The position numbers and the translations under genes were made by a program. This document shows positions 6,374-13,218 of a stretch of 17,412 nt of DNA, piece by piece (the first letter of the stretch is position 1; the number at the start of each line of letters is the position of its first letter). The notes under the pieces were generated by a model that worked only from the letters and a program-made list of their open reading frames with translations, was not told the origin of the DNA and searched no databases. The stretch covers positions 1-17,412 of the forward strand of contig JAKSMY010000043.1 in assembly GCA_024400275.1 (NCBI GenBank), given 5' to 3'. Origin of the DNA: Paludibacteraceae bacterium (GTDB lineage Bacteria > Bacteroidota > Bacteroidia > Bacteroidales > Paludibacteraceae).

Positions 6374-7888
6374 TTAATCAGTTGACGGTTTACGATGCAC
6401 AATGCACAATTGGTTAATTTCAGGCGAGAGCCGATATCTATACGCCACATACACTGCCGTGAGCAATATAGCATTGGCGATAAAGAAATGCAGTATGCAC
6501 GAAACATCAGGTACGAAATGAGTCAGAACGAAGTTTAGTCCAAAGACAAGGACTATCAAAGCCAAGATTTTAAGATGGCGCAGGACAAAAGGCTGTATAT
6601 GCAGGGCACACATAGAGACGACAAGCACCGCAATATAATACAACACATCAGCCAGAACAGTAGCCCAAGCAGCACCTGTCATACCGTAACGGGGAATAAG
6701 ATAATTATTCAGCAACAAAGCCGAAACGGTCAGTACTAATGAATTGAGCAGAGAGAAAGCATAGAAACGCGAATAAGAAAGGGCAGGAAGGAAGACATTA
6801 AATGTAGCAACCATAAGCTGACCTATTCCCAGCAACAGCACCACATTGCGTGCTACGGCATAAGTAGCGCCATTGGGCAGAAGGGCATAGATAAGGTCTA
6901 TGTTGATCCAAATAGCCAACAAGATAAATCCCCCCACAAGCAGGAGATTACTGCTTGCCTGTTGGAGCAGGCGTTTGGTATTGGCAGTATCACCGTTTTT
7001 AATAGCCACAGCCAATTCAGGCTGTGTGATAGACACCAGCGAACGGTACGGGATAGAGACCATCGCCGCCATATAGGTGGCAATAGCAAAGATACCTGTG
7101 TAACTGAGTCCCATCTGTGCGGTAATAAAGAACGAGGACAATGTGGGAGCCAAAATAGACGTAACCGCAGAAACCAAAAGGAACAAAGTATATAATAAAT
7201 ACGAGCGCACAAGCGAGCGTTGCGCGCGCAAGAAAGACAAATCAGGTTTTAATATAGTTGACAGTTGACAGTTGATAGTGGACAGTCTTGTCACATAAAC
7301 CATATCGATTAAGGCAGCAAGGGCGTAGGTTGCACAAAGCGACCACACAAAGCCATCCATACTGAGAACATTGAAAGCATAGAGAAGGTAGGTAACCAAC
7401 AATGCCACACGAACAACCACCTCACGCACAAAACGCGGCAAGACGATATGCATCAGCACATTGGCATCAGTTTCAAAAATAGCCTGGTACAGCATAAAGA
7501 AAGCAAGAGGCAGTACCAAATAGTAATAATCAACAAACAACGGAGATTTATTACCAAAGAACGCCGCCAAGGGAGCATGGCAAGCCACATACACCAAGGC
7601 AAACAAGCCAAAACCCAACAGCGGAAGAACTAAAGTCCAGAAGAAGAAACCGTGATACGCCCTTTCCGAATTATTAAAATACGGGAAGAAACGGATAATA
7701 GAGGAAGACGAGCCTAACTGCGCCAACCCTACAAAAATCGTAGCAGCATCAATGAGCACCCGTGCCAACCCGATTTCCTCGGAAGTGAGGAAACGAGTCA
7801 GTACGAAAAATGTCGTGACAAAGCCCACCGCAACCCCTAAATAGGTTACGATGGTGCCTCGAAACGATTGTTTAGCGATAGTGCCCAT
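6374..7888 (-). CDS. MOP-superfamily polysaccharide flippase (Wzx/MATE-like), first copy
   Basis: This 504-residue integral membrane protein has about 12-14 hydrophobic segments and the layout of lipid-linked oligosaccharide flippases. The N-terminal AKQSFRGTIVTYLGVAVGFV and the following FLTSEEIGLARVL are typical of Bacteroidetes members. It probably moves an undecaprenyl-linked glycan across the inner membrane, but no glycosyltransferases adjoin it and the substrate is unknown. Residues 200-213 include TINCQLSTI, encoded by a 7-bp repeat array in the loop before a membrane segment. The C-terminal tail INQLCIVHRKPSTD is also repeat-derived. The ATG lies 26 bp after the FKBP lipoprotein stop, in a gap filled almost entirely by three 7-bp repeats. 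The stop abuts the truA ATG directly. Confidence 0.88.
   Translation of the reverse strand: MGTIAKQSFRGTIVTYLGVAVGFVTTFFVLTRFLTSEEIGLARVLIDAATIFVGLAQLGSSSSIIRFFPYFNNSERAYHGFFFWTLVLPLLGFGLFALVYVACHAPLAAFFGNKSPLFVDYYYLVLPLAFFMLYQAIFETDANVLMHIVLPRFVREVVVRVALLVTYLLYAFNVLSMDGFVWSLCATYALAALIDMVYVTRLSTINCQLSTILKPDLSFLRAQRSLVRSYLLYTLFLLVSAVTSILAPTLSSFFITAQMGLSYTGIFAIATYMAAMVSIPYRSLVSITQPELAVAIKNGDTANTKRLLQQASSNLLLVGGFILLAIWINIDLIYALLPNGATYAVARNVVLLLGIGQLMVATFNVFLPALSYSRFYAFSLLNSLVLTVSALLLNNYLIPRYGMTGAAWATVLADVLYYIAVLVVSMCALHIQPFVLRHLKILALIVLVFGLNFVLTHFVPDVSCILHFFIANAILLTAVYVAYRYRLSPEINQLCIVHRKPSTD
6380..6414 (-). repeat. Degenerate 7-bp repeats at the 3' end of the flippase gene
   Basis: Five consecutive 7-mers can be aligned (AGTTGAC, GGTTTAC, GATGCAC, AATGCAC, AATTGGT). 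The two GCAC units form an almost exact pair. They encode the last residues of the flippase, which have no family resemblance. Confidence 0.5.
7256..7283 (-). repeat. 7-bp repeat array inside the flippase gene
   Basis: AGTTGAC, AGTTGAC, AGTTGAT and AGTGGAC run without a gap. On the coding strand they read through as STINCQLST. A stretch of about 26 bp here is identical to part of the array in the WbqC-like gene (15979-16004). Confidence 0.85.
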
Positions 7889-7892
7889 GGGC

Positions 7893-7913
7893 AGTTGATA
7901 GTTGATAGTTGAT
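7893..7913. repeat. 7-bp repeat array between FKBP and flippase genes
   Basis: Three perfect AGTTGAT units occupy most of the 26-bp gap between the FKBP stop (7915) and the flippase ATG (7888). The region where a ribosome binding site would lie therefore consists of repeat, with no Shine-Dalgarno sequence. Confidence 0.85.
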
Positions 7914-7914
7914 A

Positions 7915-9180
7915 TTATTTCTCAATGTCAAGGAGTTCCACCTCGAAGATGAGCGTGGAATAAGCAGGGATAGAACCTGTCTCGCGAGAACCATAACCCA
8001 ATTCTTGCGGGATATAGAAACGGAACTTACTGCCAACCGGCATGAGTTGTACACCTTCCGTCCAACCCGGAATAACCTGATTCAGTCCGAACGTGATAGG
8101 TTCACCGCGATCCACCGAACTATCAAAGACCGTACCGTCAATCAAAGTACCATGATAATGCACCTTAACGCGGTCCATAGCGGTAGGTTTGGGACCCTTA
8201 CCCATTGTCAGTACTTCGTATTGAAGACCGGACTCGGTAACCGTTACGCCATCTCTGAGAGCGTTCTCTGCCAAGAACTGCTCACCGGCAGTCTTATTCT
8301 CGCCATATTTGAGTTGGGCAACCTTGTTCTGGAGGTAGTTTTCGGCAGCGGCACTGGTCATCACACCTTCAAAATTATACAGACCATTGATAAAACCCTG
8401 TTTAATCAAATCGAAATTGGTCTCCAATTGAGGAATACCAATCAAGCCATTCGCTTCCTGGTCCTTGATGGATTTACCGATATTCTCACCCATAGCAACG
8501 AGTTGAGGATTTTTGGTTTTGGATTTGAGTCCATTATTAACCGCCTTAACGAATTCTTCAAAGTCCTCACCGGTTGAATCTTGTGCCAAGACATACATGC
8601 GAATCTCGCCACCGTTCATAGCACCAAAAGCGTAGTTGATAGAGTCGATTTGGTCTTTTAACGCTATCGTAGCCATCTTTTTGCCGCATTTACCCTTAAC
8701 AGGTTTAGCCACTTGCACTTCCGCACTATCATTAGCCATCATAGCAACTGTCTGATATTGAGTTTGGAAATACTGACGTGCTTCGTCCAATGGCATCATG
8801 GCGGTGTCACCCAATAAGCCATTCACCAGACCTTGGAAGAAAATCTTTTCATTCAACTGCCAAGCGGCTTGTTCAACAAGACCCTTTGTTTCAAACGACT
8901 TAACGGCTTGACCGATATTATTACCCACGGTAGCCACTTCGGAAAGTTGTTCAACCTTGCCATCATAGCCCCGTTGCAAGGCATCAATAAATTCGGCAAT
9001 GGCAGCGTCAGACGAGTCTTGCGCCATTTGGTAAGCCTTGAGTTGTGAACCATTGATTAGACCGAGTGCATAGTTGACAGAATCGGTAGTGGTAGTCAAA
9101 TTGACTAACTGTGCTTTGTAGGTGTTGCCGCAGGAGATAAAAGCCAAAGCGGCCAACATAAGAATACTGATTTTTTTCAT
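7915..9180 (-). CDS. FKBP-type peptidyl-prolyl isomerase lipoprotein with duplicated N-domain
   Basis: The 421-residue protein starts with a lipoprotein signal (lipobox FISC, Cys17), so it should be anchored in the envelope. The catalytic FKBP domain is C-terminal (~315-420), with [35 protein letters not shown] and YIPQELGYG intact. Before it are two copies of an FKBP N-terminal (FkpA/Mip-like dimerisation) module, at ~33-143 ([18 protein letters not shown]) and ~178-290 ([18 protein letters not shown]). One copy is usual, so the duplication makes this protein longer than most relatives. It would catalyse proline isomerisation and assist folding of exported proteins. It follows a shorter FKBP gene with a very similar catalytic domain, so the pair looks like a tandem duplication that diverged in location. 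Confidence 0.93.
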   Translation of the reverse strand: MKKISILMLAALAFISCGNTYKAQLVNLTTTTDSVNYALGLINGSQLKAYQMAQDSSDAAIAEFIDALQRGYDGKVEQLSEVATVGNNIGQAVKSFETKGLVEQAAWQLNEKIFFQGLVNGLLGDTAMMPLDEARQYFQTQYQTVAMMANDSAEVQVAKPVKGKCGKKMATIALKDQIDSINYAFGAMNGGEIRMYVLAQDSTGEDFEEFVKAVNNGLKSKTKNPQLVAMGENIGKSIKDQEANGLIGIPQLETNFDLIKQGFINGLYNFEGVMTSAAAENYLQNKVAQLKYGENKTAGEQFLAENALRDGVTVTESGLQYEVLTMGKGPKPTAMDRVKVHYHGTLIDGTVFDSSVDRGEPITFGLNQVIPGWTEGVQLMPVGSKFRFYIPQELGYGSRETGSIPAYSTLIFEVELLDIEK

Positions 9181-9205
9181 TGTTGTTTGTTTATTAAAAG
9201 ATTAG

Positions 9206-9232
9206 TATAAGGGTATTATCACGTGCCCTATA
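9206..9232. repeat. Imperfect inverted repeat between the FKBP genes
   Basis: TATAAGGG (9206-9213) and CCCTATA (9226-9232) pair with one bulged base around a 12-bp loop. There is no T tract, so it is not an obvious terminator. It may stabilise or separate the two FKBP transcripts. Confidence 0.3.
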
Positions 9233-9264
9233 TGTTACGTTGATGTTACGTTGATGTTATGTTT
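9232..9264. repeat. 11-bp tandem repeat, three copies
   Basis: ATGTTACGTTG occurs twice exactly (9232-9242, 9243-9253), followed by ATGTTATGTTT (9254-9264), in the 97-bp gap between the two FKBP genes. An 11-bp period is close to one helical turn, which would suit cooperative protein binding. It may equally be one of the simple repeats common in gaps of this region. Confidence 0.75.
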
Positions 9265-9277
9265 AGTTCTCGGTTAT

Positions 9278-9787
9278 CTATTCGATACCTAACAGTTCGA
9301 CCGTGAAGACGAGTGCGGCGTAAGGAGGAATAGAACCACCGGCACCCTGTGCGCCATAACCCAATTCATAGGGGATATACAGTTTGTACTTGCTGCCGAC
9401 TGACATCAGTTGCAGACCTTCCGTCCACCCCTTAATGACTTGATTGAGAGCAAAAGAGATAGCCTCGCCACGTTTGTACGAACTATCAAAGACCGTACCG
9501 TCAATCAGCGTGCCTTCGTAATGCACTTTGACCTTGTCGGTGGCTTTAGGTTTCTGTCCGAGGGTCGATTCGAGCACCTCATACTGAAGACCGGAAGCCG
9601 TTGTTTTTACTTCGGGGCGTTTTTTATTCTCTGCGAGGAACTTTTCGCCGTCTGCTTTGGCTGTTTTAGCGGCATTAAGGACGAAGTCCACGCCTTTCTT
9701 AAATTCGGCATAATCGAGTTCGGATTCGCCGTACTGCATTAGATACTGGGCAACCGATGTGCCCAAATTAAAACTTAAATTTTCCAT
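9278..9787 (-). CDS. FKBP-type peptidyl-prolyl cis-trans isomerase, probably cytoplasmic
   Basis: This 169-residue protein has no signal peptide. A short helical N-terminus (SVAQYLMQYGESELDYAEF) leads into ADGEKFLAENKKRPEVKTT, then a complete FKBP domain (~63-168) with [35 protein letters not shown] and YIPYELGYGAQGAGGSIPP. It is close to the C-terminal domain of the next gene, the FKBP lipoprotein, but lacks the lipobox and the full N-terminal modules, so it should act in the cytoplasm like FklB/SlyD-type isomerases. The ATG lies 31 bp after the ribE stop, and the sequence before it is made of 9-bp repeats. It may have arisen by duplication and truncation of a longer FKBP gene. Confidence 0.93.
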   Translation of the reverse strand: MENLSFNLGTSVAQYLMQYGESELDYAEFKKGVDFVLNAAKTAKADGEKFLAENKKRPEVKTTASGLQYEVLESTLGQKPKATDKVKVHYEGTLIDGTVFDSSYKRGEAISFALNQVIKGWTEGLQLMSVGSKYKLYIPYELGYGAQGAGGSIPPYAALVFTVELLGIE

Positions 9788-9790
9788 TTA

Positions 9791-9817
9791 TTTAACAAGT
9801 TTAACAAGTTTAGCGGG
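9791..9817. repeat. 9-bp tandem repeat upstream of the FKBP start
   Basis: TTTAACAAG occurs at 9791-9799 and 9800-9808, with a degenerate third copy (TTTAGCGGG) at 9809-9817. It fills nearly the whole gap between the ribE stop and the FKBP ATG. Confidence 0.7.
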
Positions 9818-9818
9818 T

Positions 9819-10457
9819 TTATTTTAGGAGTTGATTCATTCTTGCAAGGTACTTGCCGATGATGTCAAATTCGATATTTACGACCGTACCTTTTTGTATA
9901 TATTGAAAATTCGTTACTTCATGAGTATAAGGAATGATACACACGGACACATACCCTTTGTCGCCTATCACCTCCGGTTCACAGGCGGTAAGCGAGACAC
10001 CGTTGATGGTGACACTGCCTTTATCTACGCAGAAATACCCACGACGAATCATGTCTTGCGTGGAGTCATATTCAAAGCGATAGTACCAACTGCCTTCCGT
10101 CTCGCGTACCTCCACGCACGTGGCACGACAATCGACATGCCCCTGAACGATGTGCCCGTCCAGCAGTTTTTCCATCGACATAGCACGCTCCAAATTCACC
10201 CAATCTCCTTCTTTCAGCAAATCAAGGTTAGTCAGCCGCAGTGTTTCCTGCATGGCGGTTACGGTGTAAAAAGCCCCCTCCGGCTCCCCCTGTAGGGGAG
10301 TGTTATTAACCACCGTGAGGCATACGCCGTTGTGGGCGATAGACTGGTCGATACCCATAGTGGCAGGGTACGGATTACGAAGCGTAAAATGTTTATTTGT
10401 TTGGTCCTGTTCGATACGGACCACTTGAGCCATTGTTTCTACTATTCCCGAAAACAT
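9819..10457 (-). CDS. ribE: Riboflavin synthase, alpha subunit
   Basis: Riboflavin synthase joins two 6,7-dimethyl-8-ribityllumazine molecules into riboflavin. The 212-residue product has the usual two tandem lumazine-binding domains: MFSGIVETMAQV with SIAHNGVCLTVV (39-50) in the first, and DGHIVQGHVD with GSVTINGVSLTAC in the second. The N-terminal MFSGIVE and the HNGVCLTV and INGVSLTA pair are diagnostic. Residues 54-62 (PLQGEPEGA) sit between LTVV and YTVTA, where relatives have only a short turn; they are encoded by a GC-rich repeat. No other riboflavin genes adjoin, so it is a stand-alone copy in this cluster. The 40-bp gap before its ATG is composed of 7-bp repeats, with no Shine-Dalgarno sequence. 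Confidence 0.96.
   Translation of the reverse strand: MFSGIVETMAQVVRIEQDQTNKHFTLRNPYPATMGIDQSIAHNGVCLTVVNNTPLQGEPEGAFYTVTAMQETLRLTNLDLLKEGDWVNLERAMSMEKLLDGHIVQGHVDCRATCVEVRETEGSWYYRFEYDSTQDMIRRGYFCVDKGSVTINGVSLTACEPEVIGDKGYVSVCIIPYTHEVTNFQYIQKGTVVNIEFDIIGKYLARMNQLLK
10273..10301 (-). repeat. GC-rich partial palindrome inserted in frame in ribE
   Basis: CTCCCC (10284-10289) and GGGGAG (10295-10300) form a 6-bp hairpin with a 5-nt loop, preceded by a second C-rich block (GCCCCCTCCG). On the coding strand it encodes PLQGEPEGA. A similar element, in the same reading phase, lies in ilvE at 15121-15146. Confidence 0.7.
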
Positions 10458-10460
10458 GAT

Positions 10461-10495
10461 AGTTGATAGTTGATAGTTGATAATTGACAGTTGAT
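10461..10495. repeat. 7-bp repeat array between the flippase and ribE genes
   Basis: Five units (AGTTGAT x3, AATTGAC, AGTTGAT) fill the 40-bp gap between the second flippase's stop and the ribE ATG. The stop codon and the bases just before the ATG both continue the repeat pattern. Confidence 0.85.
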
Positions 10496-10497
10496 AG

Positions 10498-11925
10498 TTA
10501 TGATTTTTTTAGTAGGGAACGGAGGTCCCATTTATAGAACACAAAGAGATAGACGACGATGAGCACGGTGCCGAAGAGCATCTTAACAACAATTGAAGAA
10601 GACGGAAGGAGGTAGAAAATACCCAATAGCGCACCTATCAAAACCGTATATAGAGCAATACGTTTCATATCATAAGGCACATTCAGGTGACGACGCCCCA
10701 CAAAATAACTCAGCAGCATAATCACCAAGTAGCACACTAAACTGCTGCCACAGGAAGCCCAGTAACCAATACGCGGTACACCTACCACTTGCAGCACCAC
10801 CGTGATTGCCAAACCGATGAGCGAGAAATATGCCCCCCACTTGGTTTGGTCGGTCAGTTTATACCAGAAAGACAGATTGAAATAAACACCTTGGAACACA
10901 TACGTCCACAGCACGACGGGCACAATCTTCAAACCCTCCCAATAAGCAGGACCGATAATATATTTGAATATATCGAGATACACCACCACGCCCAACAAGA
11001 TGAGGTAAGAGAAGATGATGTAGTATTTCATAGCGTCGGCATACGCTTCCACCGATTGGCGGTCCTTATGCTTGGCAAAGACAAAGGGTTCGTAGGCATA
11101 ACGGAACGCCTGCGTGAACATCATCATGACCATCGCCACCTTGAAACATGCCCCGTAAATACCCAACTGCGCCTGTGCGTCAGCCCCCGTGTAAAGGTAC
11201 GGGAAGATAATACGGTCAAGCGTCTGGTTCATAATACCTGCCACTCCCAGCACCAACAGAGGCAACGAATAGCGCAGCAGTTCGCCCAGCAAGGGGAACG
11301 AGTAGCGTCCTCCACGAGGCAAAGTAAAGGGTATGAGAATAAGTGTCTGAATAGCCGTTGCCAATATATTCGACAGGAACACATAGAACACATCGTTTCG
11401 CTTCAGCACCACCAAGAAGAGAAGGTTAAACCCTATATTCAGCACCACAAAGAGCAACTTAAGGGCTGCAAAAGCCAACGGACGCTTCTTATACCGCAGG
11501 TAGGCAAACGGGATACAGGCAAACGCATCCATCGCCACCGTAACCGCCATCATGGCTATAAACGAAGCATGTCCGGCATACCCCAATCCGTTGGCAATCG
11601 GCGTACGCAACAGCACACAGACAACGGCAAAAAGCAAAGAAGTAGAGAACACGGTAACAAGCGACGTGCAATAGACCGACGGTGCATCATAGCCCTCCTT
11701 GTTGGCAAAGCGGAAGAAACCCGTTTCCATGCCGTAAGTCAAGATAACCAACAGCAATGCCGTCCACGCATATAGATTGGTAACTATGCCGTAGTCGGCA
11801 GTATTTGCCAAGATATAGGTATAAAGCGGCACCAACAGATAGTTGAGAAACTTGCCTATAATCGACGAAAGGCCATAGATGGCAGTCTCTTTCGCCAAAA
11901 CTTTCATATTGAGTGCGTTATTCAT
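10498..11925 (-). CDS. MOP-superfamily polysaccharide/lipid flippase, second copy
   Basis: This 475-residue membrane protein has about 14 hydrophobic segments and the oligosaccharide-flippase layout. The start (LAKETAIYGLSSIIGKFLNY, LLVPLYTYIL, ADYGIVTNLYAW) and the loop GIMNQTLDRIIFPYLY match a flippase widely conserved in Bacteroidetes, often next to housekeeping genes. It probably flips a lipid-linked envelope precursor, with the substrate unknown. The ATG at 11925 overlaps the rsmI stop by 8 bp (ATGAATAA). A second in-frame ATG at 11907 (MKVLAK) would give no overlap and could be the true start. It shares only the general fold with the other flippase in this window. Confidence 0.9.
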   Translation of the reverse strand: MNNALNMKVLAKETAIYGLSSIIGKFLNYLLVPLYTYILANTADYGIVTNLYAWTALLLVILTYGMETGFFRFANKEGYDAPSVYCTSLVTVFSTSLLFAVVCVLLRTPIANGLGYAGHASFIAMMAVTVAMDAFACIPFAYLRYKKRPLAFAALKLLFVVLNIGFNLLFLVVLKRNDVFYVFLSNILATAIQTLILIPFTLPRGGRYSFPLLGELLRYSLPLLVLGVAGIMNQTLDRIIFPYLYTGADAQAQLGIYGACFKVAMVMMMFTQAFRYAYEPFVFAKHKDRQSVEAYADAMKYYIIFSYLILLGVVVYLDIFKYIIGPAYWEGLKIVPVVLWTYVFQGVYFNLSFWYKLTDQTKWGAYFSLIGLAITVVLQVVGVPRIGYWASCGSSLVCYLVIMLLSYFVGRRHLNVPYDMKRIALYTVLIGALLGIFYLLPSSSIVVKMLFGTVLIVVYLFVFYKWDLRSLLKKS

Positions 11926-12583
11926 CTTTACCTGCTACGATAATTACTATTTCGCCTTTGGCGGGGGAGGCTTTGAAATGTGCTATCAGTTCAGCCAACG
12001 TTCCCCGTTGCGTATCTTCGTGCACCTTACTAATCTCGCGCGAGACCGAAGCACAACGGTCCGCACCCATGTACTCTGCCAATTGCTCCAAAGTCTTTTG
12101 CAAACGGAACGGTGACTCGTAAATAATCATTGTATGTTCCTGCTGCGCCAGTTGTATCAAGCGTGTCTGCCGGCCTTTCTTCTGCGGGAGAAAACCCTCA
12201 AAATAGAAACGGTCACACGGCAAACCGCTATCCACCAAGGCAGGAACAAAAGCCGTTGCTCCGGGTAGGCACTGCACCTCTACCCCATGCTCCACACAGG
12301 CACGCACCAACATAAATCCGGGGTCGGATATACCGGGTGTACCTGCATCGGAGATAAGTGCTATATCTTGTGTCATCGCCAGTTGCGCCATTGCATCGGA
12401 GGTCTCATGTTCGTTAAACTTATGGTGGCTGCGAAGAGGAGTATGTATATCGTAGTGCTTGAGCAGCACAGACGACGTACGCGTATCTTCCGCCAAGATA
12501 AGCGAGACCTGCTTGAGGATATTAAGTGCCCGAAGCGTTATATCCTCCAAGTTACCGACCGGTGTAGGAACGACATACAACAT
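11918..12583 (-). CDS. rsmI: 16S rRNA (cytidine(1402)-2'-O)-methyltransferase
   Basis: RsmI methylates the ribose of C1402 in the 16S rRNA decoding centre, using S-adenosylmethionine. The tetrapyrrole-methylase-like fold is marked by VPTPVGNLEDITLRAL (5-20), AEDTR (31-35), ISDAGTPGISDPG (77-89), LPGATAFVPALVDSGLP, YESPFRL and SREISKVHED. The product is 221 residues, shorter than E. coli RsmI (286) because the C-terminal extension is missing, as is usual in Bacteroidetes. I chose the ATG at 12583: it overlaps the upstream stop as TGATG, and an in-frame TTG just before it is less likely. The flippase start overlaps its 3' end, so the three genes are probably translated in a coupled way. Confidence 0.96.
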   Translation of the reverse strand: MLYVVPTPVGNLEDITLRALNILKQVSLILAEDTRTSSVLLKHYDIHTPLRSHHKFNEHETSDAMAQLAMTQDIALISDAGTPGISDPGFMLVRACVEHGVEVQCLPGATAFVPALVDSGLPCDRFYFEGFLPQKKGRQTRLIQLAQQEHTMIIYESPFRLQKTLEQLAEYMGADRCASVSREISKVHEDTQRGTLAELIAHFKASPAKGEIVIIVAGKDE

Positions 12584-13212
12584 CAAAAGCGACGTTTGAG
12601 CACGTTAATGAACAATTTATACGTTGTTGTTTCTTGGTTCCAATCAAAGCGGGCGATAACCGACATGGCTGCTTCTATATCGGCACAAGCATTCAGTTCG
12701 TCCAAGGTCTGCTGCATTTGCTCGCCATTGTTGGCAAATAACTCACGCTGGAAGAGGAAACGGTCACCCAACGAGATAGCCTGACGAATATCCGTCACTT
12801 GAGGACCCAGAATAGGGCTCTGGTACGCAGGAGTCGCTGCCGGCGTTGGTGTTGGTTTCGATTCGGGAGCATGTTCCGGTTCGGGAGCAACCGGTTGCTC
12901 CGGCTCTCCCGGAATCTCCGGCTCGGGTTCGGGTTCGGGTTCAGGTTCGGGCTCGGATTCGGGCTCAAAGGTCTCCGGTTCTTCGAAATCTTCGGGTTCT
13001 TCGGGAACAACCAATTCAACTTCTACTTCCGGTTCTTGGAGAGATAGATTTTCGAGATTACCTAGATTGTCTAGTTGATTTTGGAGACCATCTGCTTTAT
13101 CTTGCAAAGTATTGATGGTGTCTTGCAGGGCGATATTGGCACTTTCCAACGCAGCAATACGTTGTTCCAACGACTCTATATAGTCGGCAATTGACAATAA
13201 TTGATCCTTCAT
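12583..13212 (-). CDS. Coiled-coil protein with Glu-Pro linker and conserved C-terminal helical domain (unknown function)
   Basis: I do not recognise a named family. The 209 residues divide into three parts. Residues 3-57 are a heptad-patterned coiled coil (DYIESLEQRIAALESANIAL, then INTLQDKADGLQNQLDNL). Residues 58-137 are a low-complexity acidic/proline linker with EP dipeptide runs. Residues 138-209 are a compact helical domain (VTDIRQAISLGDRFLFQREL, DELNACADIEAAM, RFDWNQETTTYKLFINVLKR). Tails of this last type (an LNDRF-like helix, an LFxN turn, then a WDW/DWN region and a basic end) occur at the C-terminus of uncharacterised Bacteroidetes proteins, as I remember them. There is no signal peptide, so it is probably cytoplasmic. 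The coiled coil suggests it forms oligomers. It starts 6 bp after the POT gene and overlaps rsmI (TGATG). Confidence 0.8.
   Translation of the reverse strand: MKDQLLSIADYIESLEQRIAALESANIALQDTINTLQDKADGLQNQLDNLGNLENLSLQEPEVEVELVVPEEPEDFEEPETFEPESEPEPEPEPEPEPEIPGEPEQPVAPEPEHAPESKPTPTPAATPAYQSPILGPQVTDIRQAISLGDRFLFQRELFANNGEQMQQTLDELNACADIEAAMSVIARFDWNQETTTYKLFINVLKRRF
12913..12963 (-). repeat. Hexanucleotide repeat encoding Glu-Pro dipeptides
   Basis: Imperfect GGTTCG units in tandem encode about eight EP dipeptides in the linker of the coiled-coil protein. Units are 6 bp, so changes in copy number keep the frame. Confidence 0.8.
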
Positions 13213-13218
13213 GATAAT

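Noticed and set aside
7909..8577. A 222-codon plus-strand open frame opposite the FKBP lipoprotein gene
   Set aside because: It is antisense to a well-supported gene and shows no signal, domain or start region of its own.
10789..11775. A 328-codon plus-strand open frame
   Set aside because: It is fully antisense to the second flippase gene. The translation is rich in His, Gln and Arg, as expected from the complement of a membrane-protein gene, with no domain.
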